From NCBI RefSeq assembly GCF_018449695.1, contig NZ_JAAVUY010000003.1:248001-312000 (forward strand): 64,000 nucleotides of DNA, given 5' to 3'. Positions 1 through 8,284 of this stretch are shown piece after piece. How positions within the stretch are numbered: position 1 is the first letter of the stretch; each line of letters opens with the position of its first letter. Under the pieces are notes generated by a model. It made no database searches and was not told the origin of the DNA. It saw only the letters and a program-made list of their open reading frames with translations. The position numbers and the translations under genes were made by a program. The DNA comes from Bradyrhizobium sp. dw_411 (GTDB lineage: Bacteria > Pseudomonadota > Alphaproteobacteria > Rhizobiales > Xanthobacteraceae).

Positions 1-204
1 GGTCACTACGAAAAGCGTAAAGGCGAGCTGGATCGCGGCGCGGCCCCAGTGATATTTCGCGTCGATCGGATCGACGAACAGCGTCCAGCCATATTGCAGG
101 TTGGCGATCATCGCCATGCAGACGATGCCCATCGCCAATTGCAGCCAGCGGAAGTGCTTGCCTTCCGCCATTGGGGTCGCCGTGGTTTGTGGTGTGGCGG
201 TCAT
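1..204 (-). CDS. MFS carrier, oxalate/formate antiporter (OxlT-like), 3' part outside window
   Basis: Only the first 68 codons are inside the window; the gene runs off the left edge. The ATG at 204 follows a GGGAGGGACC ribosome site. The visible protein has a hydrophilic N-terminus, then a membrane segment (about residues 19-42, WLQLAMGIVCMAMIANLQYG) continuing into WTLFVDPI. This matches the start of oxalate/formate-antiporter-type MFS proteins and resembles the complete carrier at 32390-33691. Being next to frc and oxc makes oxalate import in exchange for formate the likely job. A copy of the oxalate-locus palindrome lies 59-75 bases upstream of the start. The substrate is inferred from family and context. 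Confidence 0.75.
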   Translation of the reverse strand, partial: MTATPQTTATPMAEGKHFRWLQLAMGIVCMAMIANLQYGWTLFVDPIDAKYHWGRAAIQLAFTLFVVT

Positions 205-262
205 GGTCCCTCCCGTGGCACGCCCTCTGTTTTTATATGGGAGCGTTGCCGTCTGCGCATAT

Positions 263-279
263 TGGTATGTGATATGCCA
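263..279. promoter_or_regulatory. GntR/FCD-type operator upstream of the OxlT-like gene
   Basis: Read on the minus strand this is TGGCATATCACATACCA, with the same half-sites (TGGCAT, N5, ATRCCA) as the two identical palindromes between gntR and the acyl-CoA synthetase gene. It lies 59-75 bases upstream of the carrier start, a usual place for an operator. The half-sites match but the 5-base spacer differs. Binding by the GntR protein encoded at 4012-4704 is inferred. Confidence 0.55.
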
Positions 280-370
280 GAGCGCAAGTCATATTATGGC
301 TGGGGACCTTGCGCGTTCAATATGCCGCAGTCTAGGGCGCAGGATAGGTCTTGCGCGACAAAATGCAGGC

Positions 371-397
371 AAAAAAAGACCCCAGAAAACCGGGGTC
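371..397 (-). terminator. Rho-independent terminator after the 45-residue gene
   Basis: On the minus strand GACCCC and GGGGTC form a stem followed at once by a run of seven T. It sits 65 bases after the stop of the 45-residue gene and before the OxlT-like gene, so it closes the small transcription unit. Confidence 0.8.
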
Positions 398-461
398 GAG
401 GCTGGGAGGATTGGTCTAGGGCAGTGTCGGGCGGCCGGTTAGATAACGGTCGCAACGCTTG

Positions 462-599
462 TCAGAGCCCGAAATAGGGAGTGTCGCCGTTGCGGATAGC
501 GATGCGGGCGCTGGCCATCAACAGGCGGTCAATGGTCGCCATCAGGCGGCCGAACAAAGTGGGGGAAGGCACGAGGCCGAAGGCGGCGGTCTTGGACAT
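462..599 (-). CDS. Small protein of 45 residues, function unknown, in the oxalate locus
   Basis: ATG at 599, TGA at 462-464. The protein begins MSKTAAFGLVPSPTLFG and ends ARIAIRNGDTPYFGL; the middle (GRLMATIDRLLMASARIAI) could form one amphipathic helix. There is no signal peptide or clear membrane span. The AAGAGAACCGAT leader is a modest ribosome site. Support for a real gene comes from its own strong terminator (371-397) and an oxalate-type operator 47 bases upstream (646-662). I do not recognise a family. It could be a small regulator or protein partner of the oxalate enzymes, but that is only inferred from position. Confidence 0.55.
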   Translation of the reverse strand: MSKTAAFGLVPSPTLFGRLMATIDRLLMASARIAIRNGDTPYFGL

Positions 600-645
600 A
601 TCGGTTCTCTTTGCGGGTCAGCAGATCAAGTGTTGTCCATAACTT

Positions 646-662
646 AGGTATACCAGATGCCA
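646..662. promoter_or_regulatory. GntR/FCD-type operator upstream of the 45-residue gene
   Basis: Reads AGGTATACCAGATGCCA, matching 14 of 17 bases of the exact palindrome at 4794-4810 and 4865-4881. On the minus strand it is TGGCAT-CTGGT-ATACCT. It lies 47 bases upstream of the small gene, between it and the frc terminator, so it most likely controls the small gene. Confidence 0.6.
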
Positions 663-773
663 ACAGCAATGCATTTGTTTGCATGGCAGCATAACCAATA
701 CCGCAATGCAACATAATGGTTTCTTAAGCGACGCGCCCTCAAGCCAAAGCCTTAAAGCCAAGCCTTAAACAAA

Positions 774-798
774 AAGGCCGCCGGAAACCGGCGGCCTT
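774..798 (-). terminator. Rho-independent terminator of the gntR-oxc-frc transcript
   Basis: A perfect 11-base stem (AAGGCCGCCGG / CCGGCGGCCTT) with a three-base loop is followed on the minus strand by a T run. It lies 30 bases after the frc stop codon. Confidence 0.85.
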
Positions 799-827
799 AG
801 AACTTAAAAGCAGTCTGGAAACGTCGC

Positions 828-2105
828 TTATTCGGCGGCGACTTTGCGCGGCGGGTCGAGTGCGCCGGAATCATGGATCTCGGCCACCTGATGGTCGCTG
901 AAGCCGAGAACCTGACGCAGGATTTCGTCGGTGTGCTCGCCGAGCAACGGGGAACGCTTCACCTCGGTCGGGCTGTCCGACAGCTTGATGGGATTGCCGA
1001 CCGACAGATATTTGCCGCGCTCGGGATGATCGACTTCGACCACGGTGCCGGTCGCGCGCAGCGACTGGTCTTCCGCCAGTTCTTTCATCGACAGGATCGG
1101 ACCGCAGGGAATGTCGTCCTTGTTGAGAATGTCCATCGCCTCGAACTTGGTCTTGGTCATGGTCCACTGTTCGATGCGCGCGAAGATCTGGTTCAGGCGC
1201 GACAGCCGGGCCGGAGGCTTGGCGTAATCCGGATGGGTCTTCCAGCCGGGTTCGCCGATGATATCGCAAATCTTCTCCCAGACCGGCGCCTGGGTGATGA
1301 AGTAGATGTAGGCGTTCGGATCGGTTTCCCAGCCCTTGCATTTGAGGATGCGGCCCGGTTGTCCGCCGCCGGAATCGTTGCCTGCGCGCGGCACGGCATC
1401 GCCAAACGGAATGCCTTCACCGAACTGGCTGTATTCCTTGAGCGGGCCATGGGCGAGGCGCTGCTGATCGCGCAGCTTGACGCGCGCAAGGTTCAAGACA
1501 CCATCCTGCATCGCGGCGGTGACTTTTTGTCCCTGGCCCGTGACCGTGCGCTGATAGAGCGCGGTGACGATGCCGAGCGCCAGATGCAATCCGGTGCCGC
1601 TGTCGCCGATCTGCGCGCCGGTGACCAGCGGCAGGCCGTCGCGGAAACCGGTGGTGGACGCGGCGCCGCCGGTGCACTGCGCGACATTCTCATACACCTT
1701 GCAGTCCTCGTAGGGACCGGGGCCGAAGCCCTTGATCGACGCGACGATCATCTTCGGGTTGATGGCGTGAATCTTTTCCCAGGGGAATCCCATGCGGTCG
1801 AGCACGCCGGGACCGAAATTTTCCACCAGCACATCGCAGCTCTTGATCAGCGCGGTGAGAACTTCCTTGCCCTTTGGATTCTTGGTGTCGAGCGTGATCG
1901 AGCGCTTGTTGTGGTTGAGCATGGTGAAATACAGGCTGTCGACATTGGGGACATCCTGCAACTGGCCGCGCGTAATGTCGCCGACGCCGGGTCGCTCGAC
2001 CTTGATCACGTCGGCGCCGAACCATGCCAGCAATTGCGTGCAGGTCGGGCCTGACTGGACGTGGGTGAAATCGAGAATGCGAACGCCCTTCAGCGCCTGG
2101 GTCAT
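828..2105 (-). CDS. frc: Formyl-CoA:oxalate CoA-transferase
   Basis: A 425-residue class III CoA-transferase (CaiB/BaiF family), close to the usual length of oxalate Frc proteins (about 416-428). It moves CoA from formyl-CoA to oxalate, giving oxalyl-CoA for Oxc, in the cytoplasm. Residue Q17 in HVQSGP and Asp168 in GAQIGDSG correspond to the known active-site Gln17 and catalytic Asp169, and a glycine-rich loop (NDSGGGQPG) is present near residue 240. ATG at 2105 follows GGAGCAACACG. It lies 79 bases after oxc and ends in a strong terminator, so it is the last gene of the gntR-oxc-frc unit. The adjacent oxc makes the oxalate assignment firm. Confidence 0.95.
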   Translation of the reverse strand: MTQALKGVRILDFTHVQSGPTCTQLLAWFGADVIKVERPGVGDITRGQLQDVPNVDSLYFTMLNHNKRSITLDTKNPKGKEVLTALIKSCDVLVENFGPGVLDRMGFPWEKIHAINPKMIVASIKGFGPGPYEDCKVYENVAQCTGGAASTTGFRDGLPLVTGAQIGDSGTGLHLALGIVTALYQRTVTGQGQKVTAAMQDGVLNLARVKLRDQQRLAHGPLKEYSQFGEGIPFGDAVPRAGNDSGGGQPGRILKCKGWETDPNAYIYFITQAPVWEKICDIIGEPGWKTHPDYAKPPARLSRLNQIFARIEQWTMTKTKFEAMDILNKDDIPCGPILSMKELAEDQSLRATGTVVEVDHPERGKYLSVGNPIKLSDSPTEVKRSPLLGEHTDEILRQVLGFSDHQVAEIHDSGALDPPRKVAAE

Positions 2106-2184
2106 CGTGTTGCTCCGTATCGTGTCTGCTCCTGCATCAGCAGGAAGGAAATGAGGGCGAGGCCGTGACCCCGCCTGGACGTGA

Positions 2185-3924
2185 CTATTTCTTCTTCAGC
2201 TTGCTTTGCGGATTGAGGTTGCCGATGCGGCCGCTCTCGCTGCCGGCTGCGGGATCGAGCACAGCGTTGATCAGCGTGGGCTTGCCGGAGTCCATCGCGG
2301 TGTTCACCGCGCGCTTCAGCTCGTCCGGTGTCGTGGCATTGACGCCGACGCCGCCGAAGGCTTCCATCATCTTGTCGTAGCGCGAGCCCTTGACGAATAC
2401 GGTCGGCGCGACATCCGAACCGCCCGATGGATTGACGTCGGTGCCGCGATAGATGCCGTTATTGTTGAAGATGACGACGCAGACCGGCAGATTGTAACGG
2501 CAGATGGTTTCGACCTCCATCCCGGAGAAGCCAAAGGCGCTGTCGCCTTCGACCGCGAGCACGGGCTTGCCGGTCTCGATCGCGGCGGCGATGGCGAAGC
2601 CCATGCCGATGCCCATCACGCCCCAGGTGCCGACGTCGAGACGCTTGCGCGGCTGGTACATATCGATGATGCCGCGCGCGAGATCGAGCGTGTTGGCGCC
2701 TTCATTGACCAGAATCGCGTCCGGCCGCTCCTTGATGATGGTGCGCAGCGCACCGAGCGCGCCGTGATAATCCATCGGCGAGTTGTTGTTCATCAGCCGC
2801 GGCGCCATCTTTGCGATATTGTCGTCCTTCTTGGTCCGCACCGCATTGGTCCAGTCGGCCGGCGGCGCAGGCCACTTGCCGTCGATGCCTTCCAGCAGCG
2901 CTGAAACGCAGGAGCCGATATCGCCCACTACAGGCGCGACGATCTCGACGTTCGAATCCATTTCCTTGGGCTCGATGTCGATCTGGATAAACTTCTTCGG
3001 TGCGTCGCCCCAGGACTTGCCCTTGCCATGCGACAGCAGCCAGTTGAGGCGCGCGCCGATCAGCATCACGACGTCGGAATCTTTCAGCACCGTGGAACGC
3101 GCAGCACCCGCGCAGAGCGGATGCGTATCCGGCAGCAAGCCTTTGGCCATGCTCATCGGCAGGAACGGAATGCCGCTCTTCTCGACCAGCGCGCGGATTT
3201 CAGCGTCGGCCTGCGCATAGGCGGCGCCCTTGCCGAGGATGATCAGCGGACGCTTGGCGCTCTTGAGCACATCGAGCGCGCGCTTGACCGCGGCCGGGGC
3301 GGGGATCTGGGCAGGCGCTGCGTCGATCACCTTGACCAGCGACTTCTGACCGGCTTCCGCATCCATCAACTGGCCGAAAAGCTTCGCGGGCAGATCGAGG
3401 TAGACGCCGCCCGGACGTCCCGACACCGCGGCGCGGATCGCGCGGGCCAGACCGATGCCGATGTCGGCGGCATGCAGCACACGGAACGCCGCCTTGCAGA
3501 GCGGCTTGGCGATCGCGAGCTGATCCATTTCTTCGTAATCGCCCTGTTGCAGGTCGACGATCTCACGCTCGGACGAGCCTGAGATCAGGATCATCGGAAA
3601 GCAGTTGGTCGTGGCATTGGCGAGTGCGGTGAGGCCGTTGAGGAAGCCGGGCGCAGAAACCGTCAGGCAGACGCCGGGTTTCTTGGTGAGAAAGCCCGCG
3701 ATCGCGGCGGCGTTGCCGGCGTTTTGCTCGTGCCGGAACGAGATGACGCGAATGCCCGCGGCCTGGGCCATGCGGCCGAAGTCGGTGATCGGAATGCCGG
3801 GCACGCCATAGATCGTGGTCAGGCCGTTGAGCTTGAGCGCATCGATGATGAGATTGAAGCCATCGGTCTGCTCGCGCTCGGCGTCAGCCTTGTTCACGTC
3901 AATGCTCTGTACTGCTGCGGACAT
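2185..3924 (-). CDS. oxc: Oxalyl-CoA decarboxylase
   Basis: A 579-residue ThDP-dependent enzyme that decarboxylates oxalyl-CoA to formyl-CoA and CO2; with Frc it completes the oxalate cycle. The N-terminal pyrimidine-binding domain has [11 protein letters not shown] with Glu66 as the cofactor-activating glutamate. The C-terminal diphosphate-binding motif runs from [11 protein letters not shown] (460-470) to FNNNGIYRG (486-494). Length and these motifs fit oxalyl-CoA decarboxylases better than acetolactate synthases. ATG at 3924 follows GGGAGAAGCGGA. It sits 87 bases after gntR and 79 before frc on the same strand, consistent with one transcript. Confidence 0.95.
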   Translation of the reverse strand: MSAAVQSIDVNKADAEREQTDGFNLIIDALKLNGLTTIYGVPGIPITDFGRMAQAAGIRVISFRHEQNAGNAAAIAGFLTKKPGVCLTVSAPGFLNGLTALANATTNCFPMILISGSSEREIVDLQQGDYEEMDQLAIAKPLCKAAFRVLHAADIGIGLARAIRAAVSGRPGGVYLDLPAKLFGQLMDAEAGQKSLVKVIDAAPAQIPAPAAVKRALDVLKSAKRPLIILGKGAAYAQADAEIRALVEKSGIPFLPMSMAKGLLPDTHPLCAGAARSTVLKDSDVVMLIGARLNWLLSHGKGKSWGDAPKKFIQIDIEPKEMDSNVEIVAPVVGDIGSCVSALLEGIDGKWPAPPADWTNAVRTKKDDNIAKMAPRLMNNNSPMDYHGALGALRTIIKERPDAILVNEGANTLDLARGIIDMYQPRKRLDVGTWGVMGIGMGFAIAAAIETGKPVLAVEGDSAFGFSGMEVETICRYNLPVCVVIFNNNGIYRGTDVNPSGGSDVAPTVFVKGSRYDKMMEAFGGVGVNATTPDELKRAVNTAMDSGKPTLINAVLDPAAGSESGRIGNLNPQSKLKKK

Positions 3925-4011
3925 TCCGCTTCTCCCTGATCTTCTCGATGCGGACGAGTTCGTCGTCTTCTCGGTTGGCGTCCCGCAAAGGACTGTTGTT
4001 GATTGTTGCGA

Positions 4012-4704
4012 CTAAAAGAGTTCCTGGCCGTGCGCTTCCACATAGGCGGCGAGGCCGAGGGTGTGGTCGCGGGCGCGTTTTTCAGCAAGCTCGGTATCGC
4101 GCATTTCGAGCGCTTCGATCATCGCGATATGTTCGGGCAGCGACGTTGCGGTGCGGTCGACGCGTCCGATCGTCAGCTGCCGGTAGCCGCGCACATGCAA
4201 CAGAATGTCGTTGGTCATATCGACCAGAACAGGCGATTCGCTGAGCGAGATCAGCGCCTGGTGAAAGGCGATGTTGGCTTTCGAGTATTCCTCGACGTGA
4301 TCCTGCGGCAGGCGATCCTTGCCGAAATCCTTGAAGAAATCGCGCAGCGCGGAGATGTCCTTTTTGCGCGCAATGGTCGTGATCAAGCGCGCAGCCATGC
4401 TCTCAAGCGCGGCCCATGCGCGGATCATATCGACGATCTCGCTCTTGGTCCGGCGCACCACGACGATGCCGCGGCGTGGCACGGTTTTGACGAAGCCGTC
4501 CTGCTCCAGCATCGCGATCGCTTCGCGGATCGGGGTCCGGCTGACGCCGAGACGTTCGGACAACGCGCGCTCGTCGAGCATCACCGGCTCGGGCGTCGCG
4601 TAGATGTCCATCTTCAGGATGGCTTCCTTCAAGGCCTCGTAAGCCTTGTTCTTGAAACTCGTCTCCGGCACGATCCGGACGATTGCAATATCTGCCTCGG
4701 CCAT
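4012..4704 (-). CDS. GntR-family (FCD) regulator of the oxalate locus
   Basis: About 230 residues: an N-terminal winged helix (residues about 14-80, with ERLGVSRTPIREAIAMLEQDG and FVKTVPRRGIVV) and an all-helical FCD ligand domain (AWAALESMAARL; the metal/ligand histidines in FHQAL and the C-terminal EHIAMIEALE). I chose ATG 4704 (MAEADIAIV) because the 23 residues before it are low-complexity and basic; an alternative start is at 4773. It is the first gene of the gntR-oxc-frc unit and divergent from the acyl-CoA synthetase gene. Two identical palindromes in the shared promoter are probable binding sites, implying autoregulation. The effector is unknown; oxalate or a CoA ester is plausible. 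Confidence 0.88.
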   Translation of the reverse strand: MAEADIAIVRIVPETSFKNKAYEALKEAILKMDIYATPEPVMLDERALSERLGVSRTPIREAIAMLEQDGFVKTVPRRGIVVVRRTKSEIVDMIRAWAALESMAARLITTIARKKDISALRDFFKDFGKDRLPQDHVEEYSKANIAFHQALISLSESPVLVDMTNDILLHVRGYRQLTIGRVDRTATSLPEHIAMIEALEMRDTELAEKRARDHTLGLAAYVEAHGQELF

Positions 4705-4793
4705 GGTGGGCGGCGCCTTGGTTTGTTTCCGTTGGGGTAGGGCTGGTCTCCTCAGCGGGGGAGCCCTTATCAAAACAATAACTGAATTATTTT

Positions 4794-4810
4794 TGGCATA
4801 CCAAATGCCA
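4794..4810. promoter_or_regulatory. Operator palindrome 1 in the gntR / acyl-CoA synthetase promoter
   Basis: TGGCATACCAAATGCCA: inverted half-sites TGGCAT and ATGCCA with a 5-base spacer, the usual form for FCD-type GntR operators. It is repeated exactly 71 bases away at 4865-4881, close to seven helical turns, which could allow cooperative binding or looping. Confidence 0.75.
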
Positions 4811-4864
4811 GCGTGTCAAGTTACCTATGATTTCAATACTTCGACACCTTGACAAGATCGTTTC

Positions 4865-4881
4865 TGGCATACCAAATGCCA
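4865..4881. promoter_or_regulatory. Operator palindrome 2 in the gntR / acyl-CoA synthetase promoter
   Basis: An identical 17-base copy of the palindrome at 4794-4810, nearer to the plus-strand synthetase gene. The 334-base divergent region 4705-5038 holds nothing else recognisable apart from AT-rich stretches around both operators that may contain the promoters. Confidence 0.75.
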
Positions 4882-5038
4882 TCGTGAGCTAATCCGTCGG
4901 TGGCCGGAAAAGGGCCGCAGTGGACGCTAATCCGCGTCTGCCGTCACCGTGAACCAATCGAATGTGCGCTGGCAAGTGCGGTCCTGATGCCCGCATGTGC
5001 TGCCGGCGAACCAAAAATAGACCCTCAAGGAGGAACTG

Positions 5039-7168
5039 ATGTCGAATTCCAAAGATGCGGTCCGCAAAATACTCGATGCGGTTAAAGCGGACAAACGCAC
5101 CAGCCTGACAGCTCCGGAAGGCAAGCTGGTATGCGATGCCTATGGTATCCCCGTTCCCAAAGAGGGCGTTGCGAGATCAGCCGAGGAAGCCGCCAAGATC
5201 GCGAGCGCGATGGGCTTCCCGGTGGTCATGAAGATTGTTTCGCCTGATATCCTGCACAAGACCGAAGCCGGCGGTGTGGTGGTCGGCGTCAAGACCGCCG
5301 CCGATGTCGCGACCAACTACGCGACCATTCTGGCCAACGCCAAGAAGTACAAGGCCGACGCCAAGATCGAAGGCATCCAGATCCAGCAGATGCTGCTGGG
5401 CGGCACCGAAGTCATCATCGGCTCGATCACCGACGGATCGTTCGGCAAGCTGGTGGCTTTCGGCCTCGGCGGCGTGCTGGTGGAAGTGCTGAAAGATATC
5501 ACCTTCCGCCTCGCGCCCGCGACCAAGGACGACGCTCTGTCGATGCTCGACGGCATCCAGGCCCATGACATGTTGAAGGGCGTGCGCGGCGGCGACGCCG
5601 CCAATCGCGACGCGCTGGCTGACATCATCGTGAAGGTGTCGCAGCTCGTCAGCGACTTCCAGGAAATCGTCGAACTCGATCTCAATCCGGTGTTCGCGAC
5701 CAAGAAAGACGCGATCGCGGCCGACGTGCGTATCGTTGTCGACTTCGACTACAAGCCCCGTCCGGCGCCGCGCCCGACCGAGGAAATCGTCACCGCGATG
5801 AACCGCATCATGCAGCCCAAGGCGGTTGCCGTGATCGGCGCCTCGACCGAAGACGGCAAGATCGGCAACTCCGTGATGAAGAACCTCATCAACGGCGGCT
5901 ACAAGGGCGACATCTATCCGATCCATCCGAAGGCTGCCGAGATCCTCGGCTACAAGGCCTACAAGAGCGTCAAGGACGTTCCCGGCGTGATCGACACCGC
6001 GGTGTTTGCGATCCCGGCAAAGTTCGTCGCGGGCGCGCTGATCGAATGCGGCGAGAAGAAAATTCCCGGTGCGGTCCTGATTCCCTCGGGCTTTGCCGAA
6101 GCCGGCGCGCCGGAATTGCAGGCCGAGATCGTCGAGATCGGCAAGAAATACAATGTCCGCCTGATGGGGCCGAACATCTACGGTTTCTATTATACGCCCG
6201 CCAATCTCTGCGCGACCTTCTGCACGGCCTATGACGTCAAGGGCTCGGCGGCATTGTCGTCGCAGTCCGGCGGTATCGGCATGGCCATCATCGGCTTCTC
6301 GCGCTCCGCCAAGATGGGCGTCTCCGCGATTGTCGGCCTCGGCAACAAGTCCGATATCGATGAGGACGATCTGCTGGCGTTCTTCGAGCAGGATCCGAAT
6401 ACGGCCATCATTGCGCAGCATTGCGAAGACTTGAAAGATGGCCGCGCGTTTGCCGAAGCCGCCAAGCGCGTCTCCAAGAAGAAGCCGGTGGTGGTGCTCA
6501 AGGCGGGCCGTACGTCCGCCGGCGCCAAGGCCGCGTCGTCGCATACCGGTGCGCTCGCCGGCAACGACAAGATCTATGAGGATGTGCTCAAGCAGTCCGG
6601 CGTGATCCGCGCCCGATCGCTGCGTCAATTGCTCGAATTCGCACGCGGCGTGCCAGTCTTGCCGACACCAAAAGGCGAGAACATCCTGATCATCACCGGT
6701 GCGGGCGGTTCCGGCGTGCTGCTGTCGGACTCGGTAGTCGACAACGACATGTCGCTGATGGCGATGCCGCCGGATCTCGACGCGGCATTCCGCAAGTTCA
6801 TCCCGCCGTTCGGTGCGGCCGGCAACCCGGTCGATATCACCGGTGGCGAACCGCCGATCACCTATGTCAACACCGTCAAGCTCGGCCTGTCGGATGAGCG
6901 TATCCATGCGCTGATCCTCGGCTACTGGCACACGATCGTGACGCCGCCGATGGTGTTCGCGCGCAATATGGTTGAAGTGAAGAAGGAGATGGAGGCCAAG
7001 GGCTTCGTGAAACCGATCGTGGCCTCGCTTGCGGGCGACGTCGAGGTCGAGGAAGCCGCCGAATATCTCTACCAGAACGGTATCCCGTCCTATGCCTATT
7101 CGACCGAATTGCCGGTCGAAGTGCTGGGCGCCAAGTACAAGTGGGCGCGCGGCGCGGGCCTTCTGTAA
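5039..7168 (+). CDS. ADP-forming acyl-CoA synthetase (acetate-CoA ligase family), fused subunits
   Basis: A 709-residue fusion in the order ATP-grasp (about 10-235, with KIVSPDILHKTEAGGV and the LDLNPV motif), CoA-binding Rossmann domain (255-350, AVIGASTEDGKIGNSV) and ligase-CoA domain. The phospho-histidine loop SHTGALAGND is present with His502. Such enzymes make an acyl-CoA from acid, CoA and ATP through a phosphohistidine. The ATG follows AAGGAGGAACTG, a near-perfect ribosome site. The gene is divergent from gntR-oxc-frc and shares its operators, so its substrate is likely oxalate, formate or another acid of this pathway, either priming the Frc cycle or recovering energy from formyl-CoA. 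The true substrate cannot be read from the sequence. Confidence 0.85.
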   Translation: MSNSKDAVRKILDAVKADKRTSLTAPEGKLVCDAYGIPVPKEGVARSAEEAAKIASAMGFPVVMKIVSPDILHKTEAGGVVVGVKTAADVATNYATILANAKKYKADAKIEGIQIQQMLLGGTEVIIGSITDGSFGKLVAFGLGGVLVEVLKDITFRLAPATKDDALSMLDGIQAHDMLKGVRGGDAANRDALADIIVKVSQLVSDFQEIVELDLNPVFATKKDAIAADVRIVVDFDYKPRPAPRPTEEIVTAMNRIMQPKAVAVIGASTEDGKIGNSVMKNLINGGYKGDIYPIHPKAAEILGYKAYKSVKDVPGVIDTAVFAIPAKFVAGALIECGEKKIPGAVLIPSGFAEAGAPELQAEIVEIGKKYNVRLMGPNIYGFYYTPANLCATFCTAYDVKGSAALSSQSGGIGMAIIGFSRSAKMGVSAIVGLGNKSDIDEDDLLAFFEQDPNTAIIAQHCEDLKDGRAFAEAAKRVSKKKPVVVLKAGRTSAGAKAASSHTGALAGNDKIYEDVLKQSGVIRARSLRQLLEFARGVPVLPTPKGENILIITGAGGSGVLLSDSVVDNDMSLMAMPPDLDAAFRKFIPPFGAAGNPVDITGGEPPITYVNTVKLGLSDERIHALILGYWHTIVTPPMVFARNMVEVKKEMEAKGFVKPIVASLAGDVEVEEAAEYLYQNGIPSYAYSTELPVEVLGAKYKWARGAGLL

Positions 7169-7180
7169 AATCCCGATACC

Positions 7181-7206
7181 GGACGTCGCCCCAAGGGGCG
7201 GCGTCC
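7181..7206 (+). terminator. GC-rich hairpin after the acyl-CoA synthetase gene
   Basis: GGACGTCGCCCC and GGGGCGGCGTCC form a long stem 12 bases after the stop codon. There is no T run, so it may act as a transcript-stabilising hairpin or a factor-dependent end rather than a classical terminator. Confidence 0.4.
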
Positions 7207-7282
7207 ATCGTTCTGACTAAGCGACACTTCAATAACCCAGCAGCGAACGCATCTTCACGTCCTCCGATAAAAGCAGGCCGCA

Positions 7283-8131
7283 ATGAAGCGAAGCGTGATC
7301 CGGCGCAAAGTCGTCGAGCCGAGAGCTGTCACGGATGGTGAACCCGATGGCCGGGATGGCGGCGTACAATCCGTTGACCGCGCGCTGTCCATCATCGAGA
7401 CCCTCGCCGAAGACGATGAGGGATATCGCCTGAGCGATCTCGCCGTTCGCACGGGCTTGTCGACTTCGACGGTCCATCGCCTGCTCGCAACTTTGGAAAA
7501 ACGGCGCTTCGTCCAGTTCGATCGTGACGGATCGAAATGGCATGTCGGCGCCCAGAGTTTTTCGGTCGGCGCGACATTCGCCCGGCGCCGCAATTTCACG
7601 GCGCAGGCGATGCCCTATCTGCGCAAACTGCGCGACCAGACCCGTGAAACCGCGAATCTGGCCGTGGTCGACGATGAGGCGATCATCGTGCTGACGCGGA
7701 TCGAAAGCCGCGAGATCATGCGCTCGCTGACAAAGGTCGGCGGCAGGGTTGCGATGGTGGCGTCCGGCGTCGGCAAAGCGGTGCTTGCCACCTATTCGGA
7801 CGAGGACGTCAACGGCATCATCTGCCGGCAGGGCATGCCGCGCCTGACCGAGAAGTCGATCGTGCGGCCAAGCGAATTGTTCCGTGAACTCCAGATCATT
7901 CGCCGGCAGGGTTATGCCGTCGACGACGAGGAAGCGCGCATGGGGCTGCGCTGTGTCGCCGCGGTCGTCTACAGCGATTGCAGCGAACCCCTGGCGACGA
8001 TTTCCGTGTCCGGGATGACCAGCCGGATCACCGACGAGCGGTTGCCCGTTCTCGGCTGTATCGTGCGCACGGTTGCGGCCGAACTGACGCTTGTGCTGGG
8101 TGGCGTGATGCCGCCTGCGCATCAAGACTGA
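7283..8131 (+). CDS. IclR-family transcription regulator
   Basis: 282 residues: winged helix-turn-helix at about 28-90 (SVDRALSIIETLAEDDEGYRLSDLA, then GLSTSTVHRLLATLEKRRFVQ) and a C-terminal effector domain (residues about 105-275, GGRVAMVASGVGKAVLATYS and the GYAVDDEEARMGLRCVAAVV motif). IclR proteins bind small acids; the glyoxylate-sensing AllR of enteric bacteria is in this family. It precedes an adenine deaminase gene and glyoxylate carboligase on the same strand, so a role in purine or glyoxylate use is reasonable but inferred. The ribosome site (AGGCCGCA) is weak. A stem (8218-8246) separates it from the deaminase gene. Confidence 0.88.
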   Translation: MKRSVIRRKVVEPRAVTDGEPDGRDGGVQSVDRALSIIETLAEDDEGYRLSDLAVRTGLSTSTVHRLLATLEKRRFVQFDRDGSKWHVGAQSFSVGATFARRRNFTAQAMPYLRKLRDQTRETANLAVVDDEAIIVLTRIESREIMRSLTKVGGRVAMVASGVGKAVLATYSDEDVNGIICRQGMPRLTEKSIVRPSELFRELQIIRRQGYAVDDEEARMGLRCVAAVVYSDCSEPLATISVSGMTSRITDERLPVLGCIVRTVAAELTLVLGGVMPPAHQD

Positions 8132-8217
8132 TTCAACCGACGGAACCTGGCAAAGCTCTGCTTCCTGCCCCAATTTGCTCCTGCCCAATGGGTAAGCAGG
8201 CCTGCCGTCATATTTGA

Positions 8218-8246
8218 GCTTGCTCCCGCCCGCGCGGAGAGCAAGC
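8218..8246. terminator. Stem-loop between iclR and the adenine deaminase gene
   Basis: GCTTGCTC and GAGCAAGC form an 8-base perfect stem around a 13-base loop. There is no T run, so termination is uncertain; it could also be an untranslated-leader structure of the deaminase mRNA. Confidence 0.3.
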
Positions 8247-8284
8247 ATCGGTACAAACCGATCGTCCCAGCAGCGAGAAGTCCC

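Noticed and set aside
873..2054. A 393-codon open frame on the plus strand opposite frc
   Set aside because: It lies fully antisense to a gene with intact catalytic residues, has no family pattern and reflects GC-rich codon bias.
5177..6931. A 584-codon open frame on the minus strand opposite the acyl-CoA synthetase gene
   Set aside because: Antisense shadow; composition rich in Arg/His/Asp without any domain motif.
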